Shown: positions 5,560 through 14,810 of the stretch, in pieces
How positions within the stretch are numbered: the stretch's first letter is position 1
Layout: each line of letters begins with the position of its first letter
Source: Massilia brevitalea
GTDB lineage: Bacteria > Pseudomonadota > Gammaproteobacteria > Burkholderiales > Burkholderiaceae_D
Direction: 5' to 3'
Assembly (NCBI RefSeq): GCF_030711405.1
Contig: NZ_JAULSI010000005.1
Location: 1 to 64,000 of the forward strand
Length of the DNA: 64,000 nt
Program-made: the position numbers and the translations under genes
Notes under the pieces: model-generated
What the model was told of the DNA's origin: nothing
The model's input: the letters and a program-made list of their open reading frames with translations, nothing else
Databases searched by the model: none

Positions 5560-7614
5560 ATGACATTACGCTTGCTGATGCTGGGTGCGGCCGTGGCCGC
5601 CTCCAGCGCCGTTGCCGCGCCGCGCGGCCTGACCGTGGAAGACCTGGTGACCCTGGAACGCGTCGGCGCCCCGGTGCTGTCGCCGGACGCCAGCCGCGCC
5701 GTCTACACCGTGCGCAGCACGGACATGGACAAGAACCGCGGCCATACCAAATTGTGGATGGTCGATCTGCGCGGCGCCAAGCCGGCGCCGGCGGTCTTCG
5801 TCAGCGACGCGAGCAGCAGCACCGATCCGGAATGGTCGCCGAAGGGCGACGCCGTCTACTTCCTCTCAAGCCGATCGGGCAGTTCGCAGGTATGGCGCCA
5901 GCCGGCCGCCGGTGGCGCGCCGGTGCAGGTAACGAACCTGCCGCTGGACGTCGACAACTTCCGCGTCTCGCCAAGCGGCAACCGTATCGCCCTGGGCATG
6001 GCCGTGTTCCGCGACTGCCCGGACCTGGCCTGCACGGAGACGCGCCTGAAGGAACAAGCCAAGAACAAGGCCAGCGGCAAGGTCTACGACCGCCTGTTCG
6101 TGCGCCACTGGGATACCTGGAACGATGGCCGCAATGCCGTGCTGTTCTCGGCTGCGCTCGATGGCAAGGGCGTGGCGAGCGGCGCACCGGTCAGCCTGTC
6201 GGGCTCGCTGGACGGCGACGTGCCCTCGAAACCCTTCGGCGACCGCGAGGAATACCGCTTCAGCCCGGACGGCAAGACCGTCGTGTTCTCGGCGCGCATC
6301 GCCGGCAAGAGCGAAGCCTGGTCGACCAACTTCGACCTGTACAGCGTGCCGGCCGCCGGCGGCGCCGCACCGCGCAACCTGACCGCCGAGAATCCGGCCT
6401 GGGACACCAAGGCCGTGTTCTCGCCGGACGGCCGCACCATGGCCTACCTGGCGATGGCGCGCCCCGGCTTCGAGGCCGACCGCTACCAGATCATGCTGAT
6501 GGACGTGGCCACCGGCGCCAAGCGCAAGCTGGCCGCCGACTGGGACCGCTCGGCGGGCGGCCTGCAGTGGAGCGTCGATGGCAAGTCGGTGGTAGTGGAT
6601 GCCGAAGACATCGGCCAGCACCGCCTGTTCCGCATCGAGCTTGCCAGCGGCAAGATCACGCCACTGACCGACAAGGGTTCGATCGGCGGTTTCGACGTAC
6701 GCGGCAATACCGTCGCCTACTCGCTGGCCACCCTGGATTCGCCGGCCCAGCTGTATTCTGTGAAACTGGCTGGCGGCAAGCCGCAGCAGCTGACCACGAA
6801 CAACACCGACAAGCTGGCCGACGTGCGCTTCGGCGAGTTCGAGCAGTTCTCGTTCAAGGGCGCGGGCGGCGACACGGTCCATGGCTATGTGATGAAACCG
6901 TGGAATGCCACGCCGGGCGCAAAGTACCCGGTCGCCTTCCTGGTCCACGGCGGCCCGCAGGGCAGCTTCGGCAATGCCTGGAGCTACCGCTGGAATCCGC
7001 AGATCTACGCCGGCGCCGGCTATGCCGCCGTGTTCATCGACTTCCACGGCTCAACCGGCTATGGCCAGAAGTTCACCGACGCCATCAGCGGCGACTGGGG
7101 CGGCAAGCCGCTCGAAGACCTGCAAAAGGGTCTGGCTGCCGCTGTCGAAAAATTCCCGTGGCTGGACCGCGAGCGCAGCTGCGCACTCGGCGCCTCCTAC
7201 GGCGGCTACATGATGAACTGGATCGAGGGCAACTGGCCGGACGGCTTCAAGTGCATCGTCAACCACGACGGCGTGTTCGACACGCGCGGCATGGCCTATT
7301 CGACCGAGGAACAATGGTTCACCGACTGGGAAAGCGGCGGCCCCTACTTCGCCGTTCCGGAAAACCATGAGCGCTTCAACCCGGTGCACCACGTGAACAA
7401 GTGGAAGACGCCGATGCTGGTGGTCCAGGGCGACCTCGACTTCCGCATCCCGACCGCGCAGGGCCTGTCGACCTTCACGGCGCTGCAGCGCAAAGGCATC
7501 GAGAGCAAGTTCCTGATGTTCCCGGACGAGAACCACTGGGTGCTGAAGCCGGCCAACTCGGTGCTCTGGCACCACACCGTGATCGACTGGCTCGACCATT
7601 ACTTGAAGCGCTGA
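5560..7614 (+). CDS. Secreted S9-family peptidase (prolyl oligopeptidase/acylaminoacyl peptidase type)
   Basis: A 684-residue serine peptidase that probably cleaves short peptides in the periplasm. The ATG at 5560 follows GAGGATCG and opens a good signal peptide ending '...SSAVAAP'. Residues about 30-410 form WD40/beta-propeller-like repeats ('LSPDASRAVYTV', 'WSPKGDAVYFLS', 'FSPDGRTMAYLA'). The C-terminal alpha/beta-hydrolase domain has 'LVHGGPQGSFG', the nucleophile Ser546 in 'GASYGGYMMN', the acid Asp627 in 'GDLDFRIP' and His659 in 'DENHWV'. A strong terminator follows. Two relatives lie at 19.6 and 23.0 kb, but they share the N-terminal 'PPIERFF' type with each other and not with this one. 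Confidence 0.92.
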   Translation: MTLRLLMLGAAVAASSAVAAPRGLTVEDLVTLERVGAPVLSPDASRAVYTVRSTDMDKNRGHTKLWMVDLRGAKPAPAVFVSDASSSTDPEWSPKGDAVYFLSSRSGSSQVWRQPAAGGAPVQVTNLPLDVDNFRVSPSGNRIALGMAVFRDCPDLACTETRLKEQAKNKASGKVYDRLFVRHWDTWNDGRNAVLFSAALDGKGVASGAPVSLSGSLDGDVPSKPFGDREEYRFSPDGKTVVFSARIAGKSEAWSTNFDLYSVPAAGGAAPRNLTAENPAWDTKAVFSPDGRTMAYLAMARPGFEADRYQIMLMDVATGAKRKLAADWDRSAGGLQWSVDGKSVVVDAEDIGQHRLFRIELASGKITPLTDKGSIGGFDVRGNTVAYSLATLDSPAQLYSVKLAGGKPQQLTTNNTDKLADVRFGEFEQFSFKGAGGDTVHGYVMKPWNATPGAKYPVAFLVHGGPQGSFGNAWSYRWNPQIYAGAGYAAVFIDFHGSTGYGQKFTDAISGDWGGKPLEDLQKGLAAAVEKFPWLDRERSCALGASYGGYMMNWIEGNWPDGFKCIVNHDGVFDTRGMAYSTEEQWFTDWESGGPYFAVPENHERFNPVHHVNKWKTPMLVVQGDLDFRIPTAQGLSTFTALQRKGIESKFLMFPDENHWVLKPANSVLWHHTVIDWLDHYLKR

Positions 7615-7632
7615 CATCGTCCCTTCGACCGC

Positions 7633-7662
7633 AAAGCCCGCTGACCTAGCGGGCTTTTTTTT
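7633..7662 (+). terminator. Rho-independent terminator after the S9 peptidase
   Basis: AAAGCCCGCT and AGCGGGCTTT form a 10-bp stem around GACCT, followed by a run of T to 7662. Confidence 0.9.
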
Positions 7663-7756
7663 GGCTATTGTGACAATAGACGATTTTTCATTCCTGTAAG
7701 CACTGGTATCATACCGGTCCTTGCTGGCCAGGCGGTCAGCTATCCGGATACCCATC

Positions 7757-8461
7757 ATGCATGTCGGCCAAGCGCACGAGCTGAAACCCGAGGATATCGA
7801 TTTCGAGACCATGAACCTGCAGGTCGGCACACGCCTGCAATTCATCACGCATCGCCGCATCAAGCCGGTCCAGCATTTCTCTTGCCTGATCGGTTACCTG
7901 AAGGACGAGTACATCATCCTCAAGATCCCGATGGAGAATGGCGCGCCGATCGCGCTGGCCGAAGGCGAGCGCCTGACGATCCGTGTGTTCTCGGGCATCA
8001 AGGTGTGTTCGTTCGCCTGCACCGTCGAGCGCATCTTCATGCGGCCGCTGTTCTATGTGCACGTCTCTTTTCCACGATCCGTACAGGGCACCAGCCTGCG
8101 CACGGCGATGCGGGTCAAGGTGGACTTGCCGGCGCGGATAGGTGGCGAGGGGCACGACGGGCAGCAGGACTGCACCATCGTGAATCTGTCGGTCAGCGGC
8201 GCGCTGATCGAATCGAAGAGCCGCCTGCCGCAGGACGAGGAAGCGCTCATGCTGGCGTTTGCGCTGAAGGCGCCGCCGGACAACCAGGAAGTACGCGTTG
8301 CTACCAAGACGGCGATCCGCAATGTGAACGTGGTGCAGGCGGGAGATGGCGAGGTGTACACCTACGGACTGCAATTCACCGCGCTCGATCCGGTGCATTA
8401 CACGCTGTTGCAGAACATGACTTACGAGGCCTTGCTGGCGGATCGGCAGAAGATCGTCTGA
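7757..8461 (+). CDS. PilZ-domain c-di-GMP receptor with YcgR-like N-terminal domain
   Basis: A 234-residue cytosolic protein. The N-terminal half (about 20-110) resembles the YcgR/flagellar-brake N domain. The C-terminal half is a PilZ domain with the c-di-GMP binding residues 'RTAMR' (RxxxR) and 'NLSVSG' (N/DxSxxG). The ATG at 7757 is chosen because similarity starts with 'MHVGQAHELKPEDIDF'; a longer frame from 7721 adds nothing family-like. Such proteins couple c-di-GMP to motility or surface behaviour. It converges with pilA, and a shared two-way terminator lies between them. Whether its partner is the flagellum or the type IV pilus cannot be told here. Confidence 0.88.
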   Translation: MHVGQAHELKPEDIDFETMNLQVGTRLQFITHRRIKPVQHFSCLIGYLKDEYIILKIPMENGAPIALAEGERLTIRVFSGIKVCSFACTVERIFMRPLFYVHVSFPRSVQGTSLRTAMRVKVDLPARIGGEGHDGQQDCTIVNLSVSGALIESKSRLPQDEEALMLAFALKAPPDNQEVRVATKTAIRNVNVVQAGDGEVYTYGLQFTALDPVHYTLLQNMTYEALLADRQKIV

Positions 8462-8500
8462 AGCAGACCTCGCTTCTTCGATATTCCAGCACGACAAAGC

Positions 8501-8527
8501 AAAAAGACCGCCGAAGCGGTCTTTTTT
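8501..8527. terminator. Bidirectional terminator between the PilZ gene and pilA
   Basis: AAAAGACCGC and GCGGTCTTTT pair around CGAA, with A and T runs on the two sides, so it can stop transcripts from both convergent genes. Confidence 0.85.
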
Positions 8528-8572
8528 GTTGCTGGGCCGTCTGGTTGACCGGCCCAGTCTGACTCACTGCGA

Positions 8573-9088
8573 TTAGCCGCCTTCTGCGCCTTCGCCTGCA
8601 CCGGCACCGGCACCGCCAGCAGCACCCTGCGAGCAGCCGGTTGGCAGGAACTTGTCGGTGTTTGCGAAACCAGTGGTTTTGCAGGTATAGACGCCTTCAG
8701 CCGAGCGGTTCAGGGCGATGGTCGGATCAGTGCCGGCAGCAGCTGCCAGACGACCTGCGTTCTTGATGGTGCAGGTGATCACATCGCTTGCAGCGCCAGC
8801 GGTAGGTGCAACAACGGCGATGGTGCAATTACCGGTTTGTTCTTGCAGGCCCGAAGCCGTGGTGAAATCTTCGTCGCTGGTAATTTTACCTTCAACAACA
8901 GCCATTTCGTAGCCAGTCTTGCCGCCCGAAATATCGGCGTAGGCAGCGGAAGCTTTCGACTTGGCGATGTAGTCCTGGTATGCAGGGATAGCGACAGCAG
9001 CCAGGATGCCGATGATGGCAACAACGATCATCAGTTCGATCAGGGTGAAGCCGGCTTGTGCTTTCTTGACGATTTTGATTTGTTTCAT
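8573..9088 (-). CDS. pilA: Type IV major pilin
   Basis: A 171-residue prepilin. The 13-residue leader ends in 'KAQAG', and the mature chain begins '[17 protein letters not shown]' with the invariant Glu5, so PilD would cleave after Gly13 and methylate Phe. The globular part has four cysteines (NCTI, ITCT, YTCK, TGCS) that can form the pilin disulphides. The last 20 residues are an unusual Gly/Ala/Glu-rich tail. The protein builds the pilus used for twitching, adhesion or DNA uptake. The upstream region has a near-perfect sigma-54 promoter and PilR-like sites, and a terminator follows. Confidence 0.95.
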   Translation of the reverse strand: MKQIKIVKKAQAGFTLIELMIVVAIIGILAAVAIPAYQDYIAKSKASAAYADISGGKTGYEMAVVEGKITSDEDFTTASGLQEQTGNCTIAVVAPTAGAASDVITCTIKNAGRLAAAAGTDPTIALNRSAEGVYTCKTTGFANTDKFLPTGCSQGAAGGAGAGAGEGAEGG

Positions 9089-9154
9089 GGTGAATCTCCA
9101 GAGGGGTAAGTGAATTCGGTTGGTGATGCTTTGCTTGGTGCCACGTTCTACCTA

Positions 9155-9171
9155 TTGCAAGCGCCGTGCCA
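9155..9171 (-). promoter_or_regulatory. Sigma-54 promoter of pilA
   Basis: On the minus strand TGGCAC-GGCGC-TTGCA matches the -24/-12 consensus exactly, with GG and GC twelve bases apart. It lies 67 bases upstream of the pilA start. Confidence 0.9.
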
Positions 9172-9203
9172 GGCCATTTCCCCACAAAATCATTAGTTTC
9201 TCT

Positions 9204-9309
9204 GAAACAAAACTGACAAATTACGGCAGAGCCCGCTTCTGGCATGACAAATTTTGTCAGTCGATGCGCAATTTCTGTCAGGCAATGATCGAACGCGCAA
9301 AATTTGTCG
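9204..9309 (-). promoter_or_regulatory. Cluster of TGTCA boxes, probable PilR enhancer sites
   Basis: Upstream of the sigma-54 promoter are TGACAAATT (about 9205), the palindrome TGACAAATTTTGTCA (9245-9259), TTTCTGTCAGG (about 9272) and AAATTTGTCG (about 9301). PilR enhancers are known to contain TGTC-type cores. Binding is inferred. Confidence 0.65.
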
Positions 9310-9340
9310 CCTCCATGCCAGCCCAACTGTTGTCCAAATA

Positions 9341-9363
9341 AAAAAGGGAGCCCGCAGGCTCCC
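9341..9363 (-). terminator. Terminator after sucD
   Basis: On the minus strand GGGAGCC-TGC-GGGCTCCC is followed by TTTTTT, 26 bases after the sucD stop. Confidence 0.88.
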
Positions 9364-9388
9364 TTATCGTGACAAGAACTGTCCGGTA

Positions 9389-10270
9389 TTACAGCATGGC
9401 TTTCAGCAGACGTGCCATTTCCGATGGGTTCTTGGTGGCTTTGATGCCGCACTCTTCCATGATGTCCAGCTTGGCTTGCGCGGTATCGGCGCCGCCCGAG
9501 ATCAGCGCGCCGGCGTGGCCCATGCGCTTGCCCGGAGGAGCGGTGACACCGGCGATGAAGCCGACGACTGGTTTCTTCATGTTGTCCTTGACCCAATGCG
9601 CGGCATTGGCTTCGTCCGGACCGCCGATTTCGCCGATCATGATGACCGCGTCGGTATCAGGATCGTCGTTGAACATCTTCATGATGTCGATGTGCTTCAG
9701 GCCGTTGATCGGGTCGCCGCCGATGCCGACTGCCGACGATTGGCCCAGGCCCAGTGCGGTCAGCTGGCCGACTGCTTCATAGGTCAGGGTGCCCGAACGC
9801 GAGACGACGCCGATGCGGCCCTTGCGGTGGATGTGACCTGGCATGATGCCGATCTTGATTTCGTCCGGGGTGATCAGGCCTGGGCAGTTCGGGCCCAGCA
9901 GCAGGGTCTTCGAGCCGGCCTTGGCCATGCGGTCCTTCAGGGCCATCATGTCGCGCACTGGAATGCCTTCGGTGATGCAGATGGCCAGGTCGAGGTCGGC
10001 TTCGACGGCTTCCCAGATGGCAGCTGCGGCGCCTGCCGGCGGCACGTAGATGACCGACACGGTGGCGCCGGTGGCGGCTTTCGCTTCCGACACGTTGGCG
10101 AAAATCGGAATGCCTTCGAAATCTTCGCCGGCTTTCTTTGGGTTCACGCCAGCAACGAAGGCAGCCTTGCCGTTCGCGTAGTCGCGGCACATGCGGGTAT
10201 GGAACTGACCGGTCTTGCCGGTGATACCCTGGGTGATGACTTTAGTATCTTTGTTGATCAGGATCGACAT
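9389..10270 (-). CDS. sucD: Succinyl-CoA synthetase alpha subunit
   Basis: A 293-residue TCA-cycle subunit that binds CoA and carries the phosphohistidine. It begins 'MSILINKDTKVITQGITGKTG', typical of SucD. It includes 'GPNCPGLITPDEIKIGIMPG' and ends with the active-site region 'GHAGALISGG', whose His accepts phosphate. Length is standard (about 290). It lies 17 bases after sucC, as expected of an operon producing the heterodimer that converts succinyl-CoA to succinate with NTP formation. Confidence 0.98.
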   Translation of the reverse strand: MSILINKDTKVITQGITGKTGQFHTRMCRDYANGKAAFVAGVNPKKAGEDFEGIPIFANVSEAKAATGATVSVIYVPPAGAAAAIWEAVEADLDLAICITEGIPVRDMMALKDRMAKAGSKTLLLGPNCPGLITPDEIKIGIMPGHIHRKGRIGVVSRSGTLTYEAVGQLTALGLGQSSAVGIGGDPINGLKHIDIMKMFNDDPDTDAVIMIGEIGGPDEANAAHWVKDNMKKPVVGFIAGVTAPPGKRMGHAGALISGGADTAQAKLDIMEECGIKATKNPSEMARLLKAML

Positions 10271-10287
10271 TTGTTTATTCCTTCGAA

Positions 10288-11457
10288 TTAGGCGTTACCA
10301 GCTGCAGCGGCGACCACGGCCTTGGCTGCATCTTCCATCGTATCGGCAGCGATGATCGGCAGACCGGAGTCGGCCAGCATCTTCTTGCCCAGGTCTTCGT
10401 TGGTGCCCTTCATGCGCACGACCAGCGGTACTTGCAGCGAGACGGCCTTCGATGCGGTGATCACGCCTTCGGCGATGACGTCGCAACGCATGATGCCGCC
10501 GAAGATGTTCACCAGGATGGCTTTGAGGCCTGGGTTCTTCAGCATGATCTTGAATGCTTCGGTAACTTTCTCAGCCGTCGCACCGCCGCCCACGTCCAGG
10601 AAGTTGGCCGGCTCGCCGCCGAACAGCTTGATGGTGTCCATGGTGGCCATGGCCAGGCCGGCGCCGTTCACCAGGCAGCCGATGTTGCCGTCGAGCGAGA
10701 TGTAGGCCAGGTCGAACTTCGATGCTTCGACTTCGGCTGGATCTTCTTCGTCGATGTCGCGGTAGGCCAGGATCTCCGGCTGGCGGAACAGGGCGTTGGC
10801 GTCGAAGTTGAATTTCGCGTCCAGGGCGATGACTTTGCCGTTGCCGGTCAGGATCAGCGGGTTGATTTCGGCCAGCGACGAATCGGTTTCCCAGTAAGCC
10901 TGGTACAGGCCTTTCAGGTTCTGGCGGGCTTCGGCCAGCGACTCGGCAGGAATGCCGATCTTGGTCGAGATGTCGTCCGCTTCGGCGTCGGTCAGGCCGA
11001 CCGATGGGTCGATCGCGATCGAGTGGATTTTTTCAGGGTTGCTGTGCGCAACTTCCTCGATGTCCATGCCGCCTTCCGACGAGGCCATCAGCACGACCTT
11101 CTGGGTGACGCGGTCGGTGACCATCGACACGTACAGTTCTTTCTTGATGTCGGCGCCTTCTTCGATCAGCAGGCGGCGCACTTTCTGGCCTTCAGGGCCG
11201 GTCTGGTGCGTGATGAGCTGCATGCCCATGATCTGCTCTGCGTATTCCTTGACTTGTTCCAGCGACTTGGCAACCTTCACGCCGCCGCCTTTACCACGGC
11301 CGCCAGCATGGATCTGGGCCTTGACGACCCAGACCGGGCCGCCCAGCTCTTCAGCGGCCTTGACGGCTTCTTCCACCGACATGCACGGAATGCCGCGCGG
11401 TACCGTCACCCCGAACTTCCGGAGGATTTCTTTGCCCTGATACTCATGGATTTTCAT
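10288..11457 (-). CDS. sucC: Succinyl-CoA synthetase beta subunit
   Basis: A 389-residue nucleotide- and succinate-binding subunit. The start '[17 protein letters not shown]' and the ATP-grasp elements '[18 protein letters not shown]' and 'EINPLI' are typical. The C-terminal part has '[15 protein letters not shown]' and '[10 protein letters not shown]'. It is first in the sucCD operon. A short AT-rich leader containing a 12-base tandem repeat precedes it and probably carries the promoter. Confidence 0.98.
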   Translation of the reverse strand: MKIHEYQGKEILRKFGVTVPRGIPCMSVEEAVKAAEELGGPVWVVKAQIHAGGRGKGGGVKVAKSLEQVKEYAEQIMGMQLITHQTGPEGQKVRRLLIEEGADIKKELYVSMVTDRVTQKVVLMASSEGGMDIEEVAHSNPEKIHSIAIDPSVGLTDAEADDISTKIGIPAESLAEARQNLKGLYQAYWETDSSLAEINPLILTGNGKVIALDAKFNFDANALFRQPEILAYRDIDEEDPAEVEASKFDLAYISLDGNIGCLVNGAGLAMATMDTIKLFGGEPANFLDVGGGATAEKVTEAFKIMLKNPGLKAILVNIFGGIMRCDVIAEGVITASKAVSLQVPLVVRMKGTNEDLGKKMLADSGLPIIAADTMEDAAKAVVAAAAGNA

Positions 11458-11501
11458 GCTGGCTTCCCTTCTTCTCTGTTACTGATTTGATAGTTAATTA
11501 G

Positions 11502-11533
11502 AAACTTCGTGGAAAACTTCGTGGAAAACTTCA
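11502..11533. repeat. 12-base tandem repeat upstream of sucC
   Basis: AAACTTCGTGGA occurs twice in tandem (11502-11513, 11514-11525) followed by a partial third copy, 45 to 75 bases upstream of the sucC start. It may be simple slippage or a helically phased regulator site (12 bases is close to one turn). Confidence 0.7.
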
Positions 11534-11543
11534 ACCTCGGAGT

Positions 11544-12107
11544 CTAACCCGGTACGGCCTTGATCGCCCAGCGAGGGTAATACTGTGCCACAGCGGGGCC
11601 GTCGGCGCGCAGCGCGTGGCAACGGTCGATTTCGTACGGACGTTCAGTGCTGTCGTCGCCGGCGGCATTGCGCGTCTCGAACGCATCATCGGCGAAGGCC
11701 TGGATTGCCGCTGTGGGCAAAACCTGCGCCAGTTCAGTCAGGTGGGTGCAGCCGAGCACGCCGGAGAGGCGGTCTTTCAGGTGCAGCCGGAAATGCTTGG
11801 CCAGCGACATGCCGATCAGCTTTTTATAAGCAGGACCGATGGTGTCGCAATAGCCCGGGTAGGGTACCGAGTCGGACGCGGCTTCGGCGTCGACGATCTC
11901 GAGGTCGCGGTTGATGGTGATGCGCAGGCTGAGGTCGTGCACGGCGCTGCCGGCGGGACGCGTGCCGGAGGCGAGCACGATGTCTTGCGCCTTGATGTCG
12001 CGGATGCGCGCGTCAAGATCCCACAAGCCATCGTCGCGCGCGTACGCCTCGACGGTAATGGCGCGCGTGTGCCGGAGCTGGCGCGAAGCGGGAGAAGACA
12101 AGGGCAT
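11544..12107 (-). CDS. DUF2889 domain protein
   Basis: A 187-residue cytosolic protein of the uncharacterised DUF2889 family. Family-typical parts are 'RQLRHTRAITVEAYARDDG', 'WDLDARIRDIK', and the 'GCTHLTEL' segment. The ATG at 12107 is preferred to an upstream one at 12173, because the extra residues are unlike the family and similarity starts at 'MPLSSPASRQLRHTR'. It stands between recX and sucC, its usual place in this family of bacteria. Function is unknown. Confidence 0.8.
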   Translation of the reverse strand: MPLSSPASRQLRHTRAITVEAYARDDGLWDLDARIRDIKAQDIVLASGTRPAGSAVHDLSLRITINRDLEIVDAEAASDSVPYPGYCDTIGPAYKKLIGMSLAKHFRLHLKDRLSGVLGCTHLTELAQVLPTAAIQAFADDAFETRNAAGDDSTERPYEIDRCHALRADGPAVAQYYPRWAIKAVPG

Positions 12108-12362
12108 AGAAAAAACAATGCCGACAGGGCGGCGGTAAATGTATGCAGCCGGTGTGCTTGATTCGCACGTCACCGCAGCTTCTGCGGCAACAACCGCTCA
12201 TGCGGCGCTGCTTAAACCGTGAAAGTTTAGCACAGGCGGTGTGCGGCTGCACTTTTAGATGCCTGATTGGCCATACGGATGGGCGGGCTATCCAGGAAGC
12301 GTGGCAAGCCTGCCAATCTTGCCTGGGTCTGGGGGTGGATGCGTGGCGCGGCCCTGCCGGGT

Positions 12363-12725
12363 TCAGGAAAAATCGTTGCGGAAGAAGCAATTCTGGCCGT
12401 CGCGGTCGAGGCAGATCTGGGAATCGCTGTCGATGGTAGCGGCCCAGACGGCATTCCCGGCCTCGGGCTCGGTGCCGTGCCAGACGACGCCGGAGAACGA
12501 CACCGACAGGGCCGGGCCGACCTCTTCGCGCCAGGAGCCGCGGATTTCGTCGGTGTTGCGGCCGGGGCCGCTGGTCTGCAGGACGTAGTCGCCGCCGGGG
12601 CGCACGTCGAGGACGACCGACATCTCGGCGGTGCTGAGGACGTAGACGCCGGTGGGGGTGACGGGTGGCTGGGCACAGCCAGCAAGGGTGGCGGTGAGTC
12701 CGAGTGCGAGCAGCAGCGCTTTCAT
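12363..12725 (-). CDS. Small lipoprotein, NlpE-like size, function unknown
   Basis: A 120-residue predicted lipoprotein. ATG 12725 follows AAGGGA and opens a lipoprotein signal peptide with the lipobox 'LAGC' (Cys18). The mature part carries 'TGVYVLSTAEMSVVLDVRPG', a beta-strand-rich pattern, and 'CLDRDGQNCFF' near the end with two cysteines. I do not recognise a named family. A longer frame to 12866 lacks a signal peptide and is rejected. The 12108-12362 gap upstream of the DUF2889 gene shows nothing else. Confidence 0.7.
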   Translation of the reverse strand: MKALLLALGLTATLAGCAQPPVTPTGVYVLSTAEMSVVLDVRPGGDYVLQTSGPGRNTDEIRGSWREEVGPALSVSFSGVVWHGTEPEAGNAVWAATIDSDSQICLDRDGQNCFFRNDFS

Positions 12726-12898
12726 GCTTGTCCCTTCTTGTTCGCGTGCTTGCGGCTGGCGCCGCGGTTCTGGTGCGGTCAAACGCCGCAGGCGCAACCG
12801 CACAAGGCAGCTGCGTGCAGGCATCAGCGCGCAGCACCATCCGTCGTTGAGGAATATGCCAGGCATATCAACGAATGGCGCTCCGCGCTGGCGCCTGC

Positions 12899-13001
12899 GG
12901 AGCGCCTGACAAAAACTCCATGGCGGCCTTGCGTCGTCTTGCCGTACAGGCGTACTGTCTTCGACGACGCGCCTTGCCCTGGAGCTTTTGTCAGGCGCTC
13001 C
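12899..13001. repeat. Dispersed hairpin element, copy A (103 bp)
   Basis: The outer arms GGAGCGCCTGACAAAA (12899-12914) and TTTTGTCAGGCGCTCC (12986-13001) are perfectly complementary, with an extra CTCCA/TGGAG pair inside. The roughly 60-base core contains GCGTCGTC/GACGACGC and a GTAC...GTAC centre. The core matches, inverted, the core of copy B at 51.3 kb (about 53 of 62 bases), but the outer arms do not match copy B. Confidence 0.8.
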
Positions 13002-13027
13002 TTTGTTAATACTAGAAATAAGGCGGA

Positions 13028-13489
13028 CTAGAACTCGTCTTCGTCTTCCGGCGCACCCTTGAGTGCTTCGCGCACGGCGCTGCTGGAGAAACCGCGCGCC
13101 ATCAGAAAGCGCATTTGCTTGCTGCGCGCGGCCGCGTCTTGCGCCACGGTGCCGAACTTGCGGCGCCAGACTTCGACGGCGCGCGCCTTTTCGCTCGAGG
13201 CCAGCCCGGACTTGAGCTCGGCCAGGGCTTCGCCGTTCACGCCGTGGCTTTGCAGCTCGGCCACCACCCGGCTATTGCCGTAGCGGGAGGCTTTTCGGTG
13301 AATCAGGGACTCGGCGAAACGCTCCTGCGACAGCCAGTTGTTCTTTTCGAGGAAATCGAGGAGGGCTTCGACATCGTCGCCCTCCTCGGCATGGCGCGCC
13401 AGCTTGCGCCCCAGCTCGAGCCGGCTGTGCTCCCTCATGGAGAGGAAGCGCAGGGCCCGGGCTTTCAGGCTCAGCGGTGGCGCGCGCAT
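13028..13489 (-). CDS. recX: RecA regulatory protein
   Basis: A 153-residue regulator that binds and caps RecA filaments. It is built from the family's three-helix repeats: '[19 protein letters not shown]', '[20 protein letters not shown]' and '[20 protein letters not shown]'. It lies 42 bases downstream of recA on the same strand and is probably cotranscribed under LexA control. Length fits RecX. Confidence 0.93.
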   Translation of the reverse strand: MRAPPLSLKARALRFLSMREHSRLELGRKLARHAEEGDDVEALLDFLEKNNWLSQERFAESLIHRKASRYGNSRVVAELQSHGVNGEALAELKSGLASSEKARAVEVWRRKFGTVAQDAAARSKQMRFLMARGFSSSAVREALKGAPEDEDEF

Positions 13490-13531
13490 GGCACCAACGG
13501 TTGCAGACTACCCATCCAGCTTGTTCCGGAA

Positions 13532-14617
13532 TTATTCCGAAACGGCTTTCTGCTTTGCCTTGTCGTCGTCGCCGGCAGGGGCGGCGGCAACCGGCGGCAG
13601 TTCGCGCACGCCCAGGGCGGCACGGACCTTGTTTTCGACTTCGCGGGCCAGTGCCGGACGGTCTTTCAGGTACTGGCGCGCGTTATCCTTACCCTGGCCA
13701 ATGCGTTCGCCGCCGTAGCTGTACCAGGAACCCGACTTCTCGACGATCTTGTTGTCGGCGCCCAGATCGAGGATTTCGCCTTCGCGCGAGGTGCCTTCTC
13801 CGTAGAGGATGTCGAAGTGGGCTTCCTTGAACGGTGGCGCGATCTTGTTCTTGACGACCTTGACCTTGGTTTCGTTACCGATCACCTCGTCGCCCGACTT
13901 GATCGAACCGGTACGGCGGATGTCCAGGCGCACCGAGGCGTAGAACTTCAGCGCGTTACCGCCGGTCGTGGTTTCCGGGCTGCCGAACATGACGCCGATC
14001 TTCATACGGATCTGGTTGATGAAGATGACCAGGGTATTCGTACGGTTGATCGAGCCGGTGAGCTTACGCAGCGCCTGCGACATCAGGCGGGCTTGCAGGC
14101 CCGGCAGCGAGTCGCCCATGTCGCCTTCGATCTCGGCGCGCGGGGTCAGTGCCGCCACCGAGTCGATGACCACCAGGTCGACCGAACCCGAACGCACCAG
14201 GGCGTCGGTGATTTCCAGTGCCTGCTCGCCGGTGTCGGGCTGCGAGATCAGCAGCTCGTCGAGCTTGATGCCCAGCTTTTGCGCATAGGTGACGTCGAGC
14301 GCGTGCTCGGCGTCGATGAAGGCGCAGGTGCCGCCAAGCTTTTGCATCTGGGCGATGGTTTGCAGGGTCAGCGTGGTTTTACCCGACGATTCCGGACCGT
14401 AGATTTCCACGATACGGCCGCGCGGCAGGCCGCCGACGCCGAGGGCGATGTCCAGGCCCAGCGAGCCGGTGGACACGGTTTGCACTTCCTCGACCGGGGT
14501 ATTGGCGTCCATGCGCATGACCGAACCCTTGCCGAACTGCTTTTCGATTTGCGCGAGGGCGGCAGCCAGCGCCTTGCCTTTTTCGGAGGCATTCAATGCG
14601 GATTTTTTGTCGTCCAT
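13532..14617 (-). CDS. recA: Recombinase A
   Basis: The 361-residue RecA protein drives strand exchange and LexA self-cleavage. The Walker A motif 'GPESSGKT' is at about 74-81. 'IDAEHALD' and the L2-region '[17 protein letters not shown]' are present, and the C-terminus has the usual loose acidic/basic tail. It starts '[20 protein letters not shown]', as in other Burkholderiales. A LexA box lies 65 bases upstream, and recX follows. Confidence 0.99.
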   Translation of the reverse strand: MDDKKSALNASEKGKALAAALAQIEKQFGKGSVMRMDANTPVEEVQTVSTGSLGLDIALGVGGLPRGRIVEIYGPESSGKTTLTLQTIAQMQKLGGTCAFIDAEHALDVTYAQKLGIKLDELLISQPDTGEQALEITDALVRSGSVDLVVIDSVAALTPRAEIEGDMGDSLPGLQARLMSQALRKLTGSINRTNTLVIFINQIRMKIGVMFGSPETTTGGNALKFYASVRLDIRRTGSIKSGDEVIGNETKVKVVKNKIAPPFKEAHFDILYGEGTSREGEILDLGADNKIVEKSGSWYSYGGERIGQGKDNARQYLKDRPALAREVENKVRAALGVRELPPVAAAPAGDDDKAKQKAVSE

Positions 14618-14681
14618 AATTTTCTTTCAGTCTTGGAGGTAACCAAGGTGTGGGCGCCGTCGCGCGTTTCAATAGCTAGTA

Positions 14682-14697
14682 CTGTATAAAAATCCAG
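14682..14697 (-). promoter_or_regulatory. LexA (SOS) box upstream of recA
   Basis: CTG-TATAAAAATC-CAG fits the CTG-N10-CAG consensus, within TACTGT...CCAGTG. It lies 65 bases before the recA start, where LexA would block transcription. Confidence 0.85.
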
Positions 14698-14810
14698 TGG
14701 TTTTGGCAAGCGAAAAAATGAAATGTCGGCTTGAGAAAACTCGCATTGTTGTGCCAAATCAAACACAATGAAGGTAGCACCGGGGTTTAATCGAAAAACA
14801 AGGTACAACC

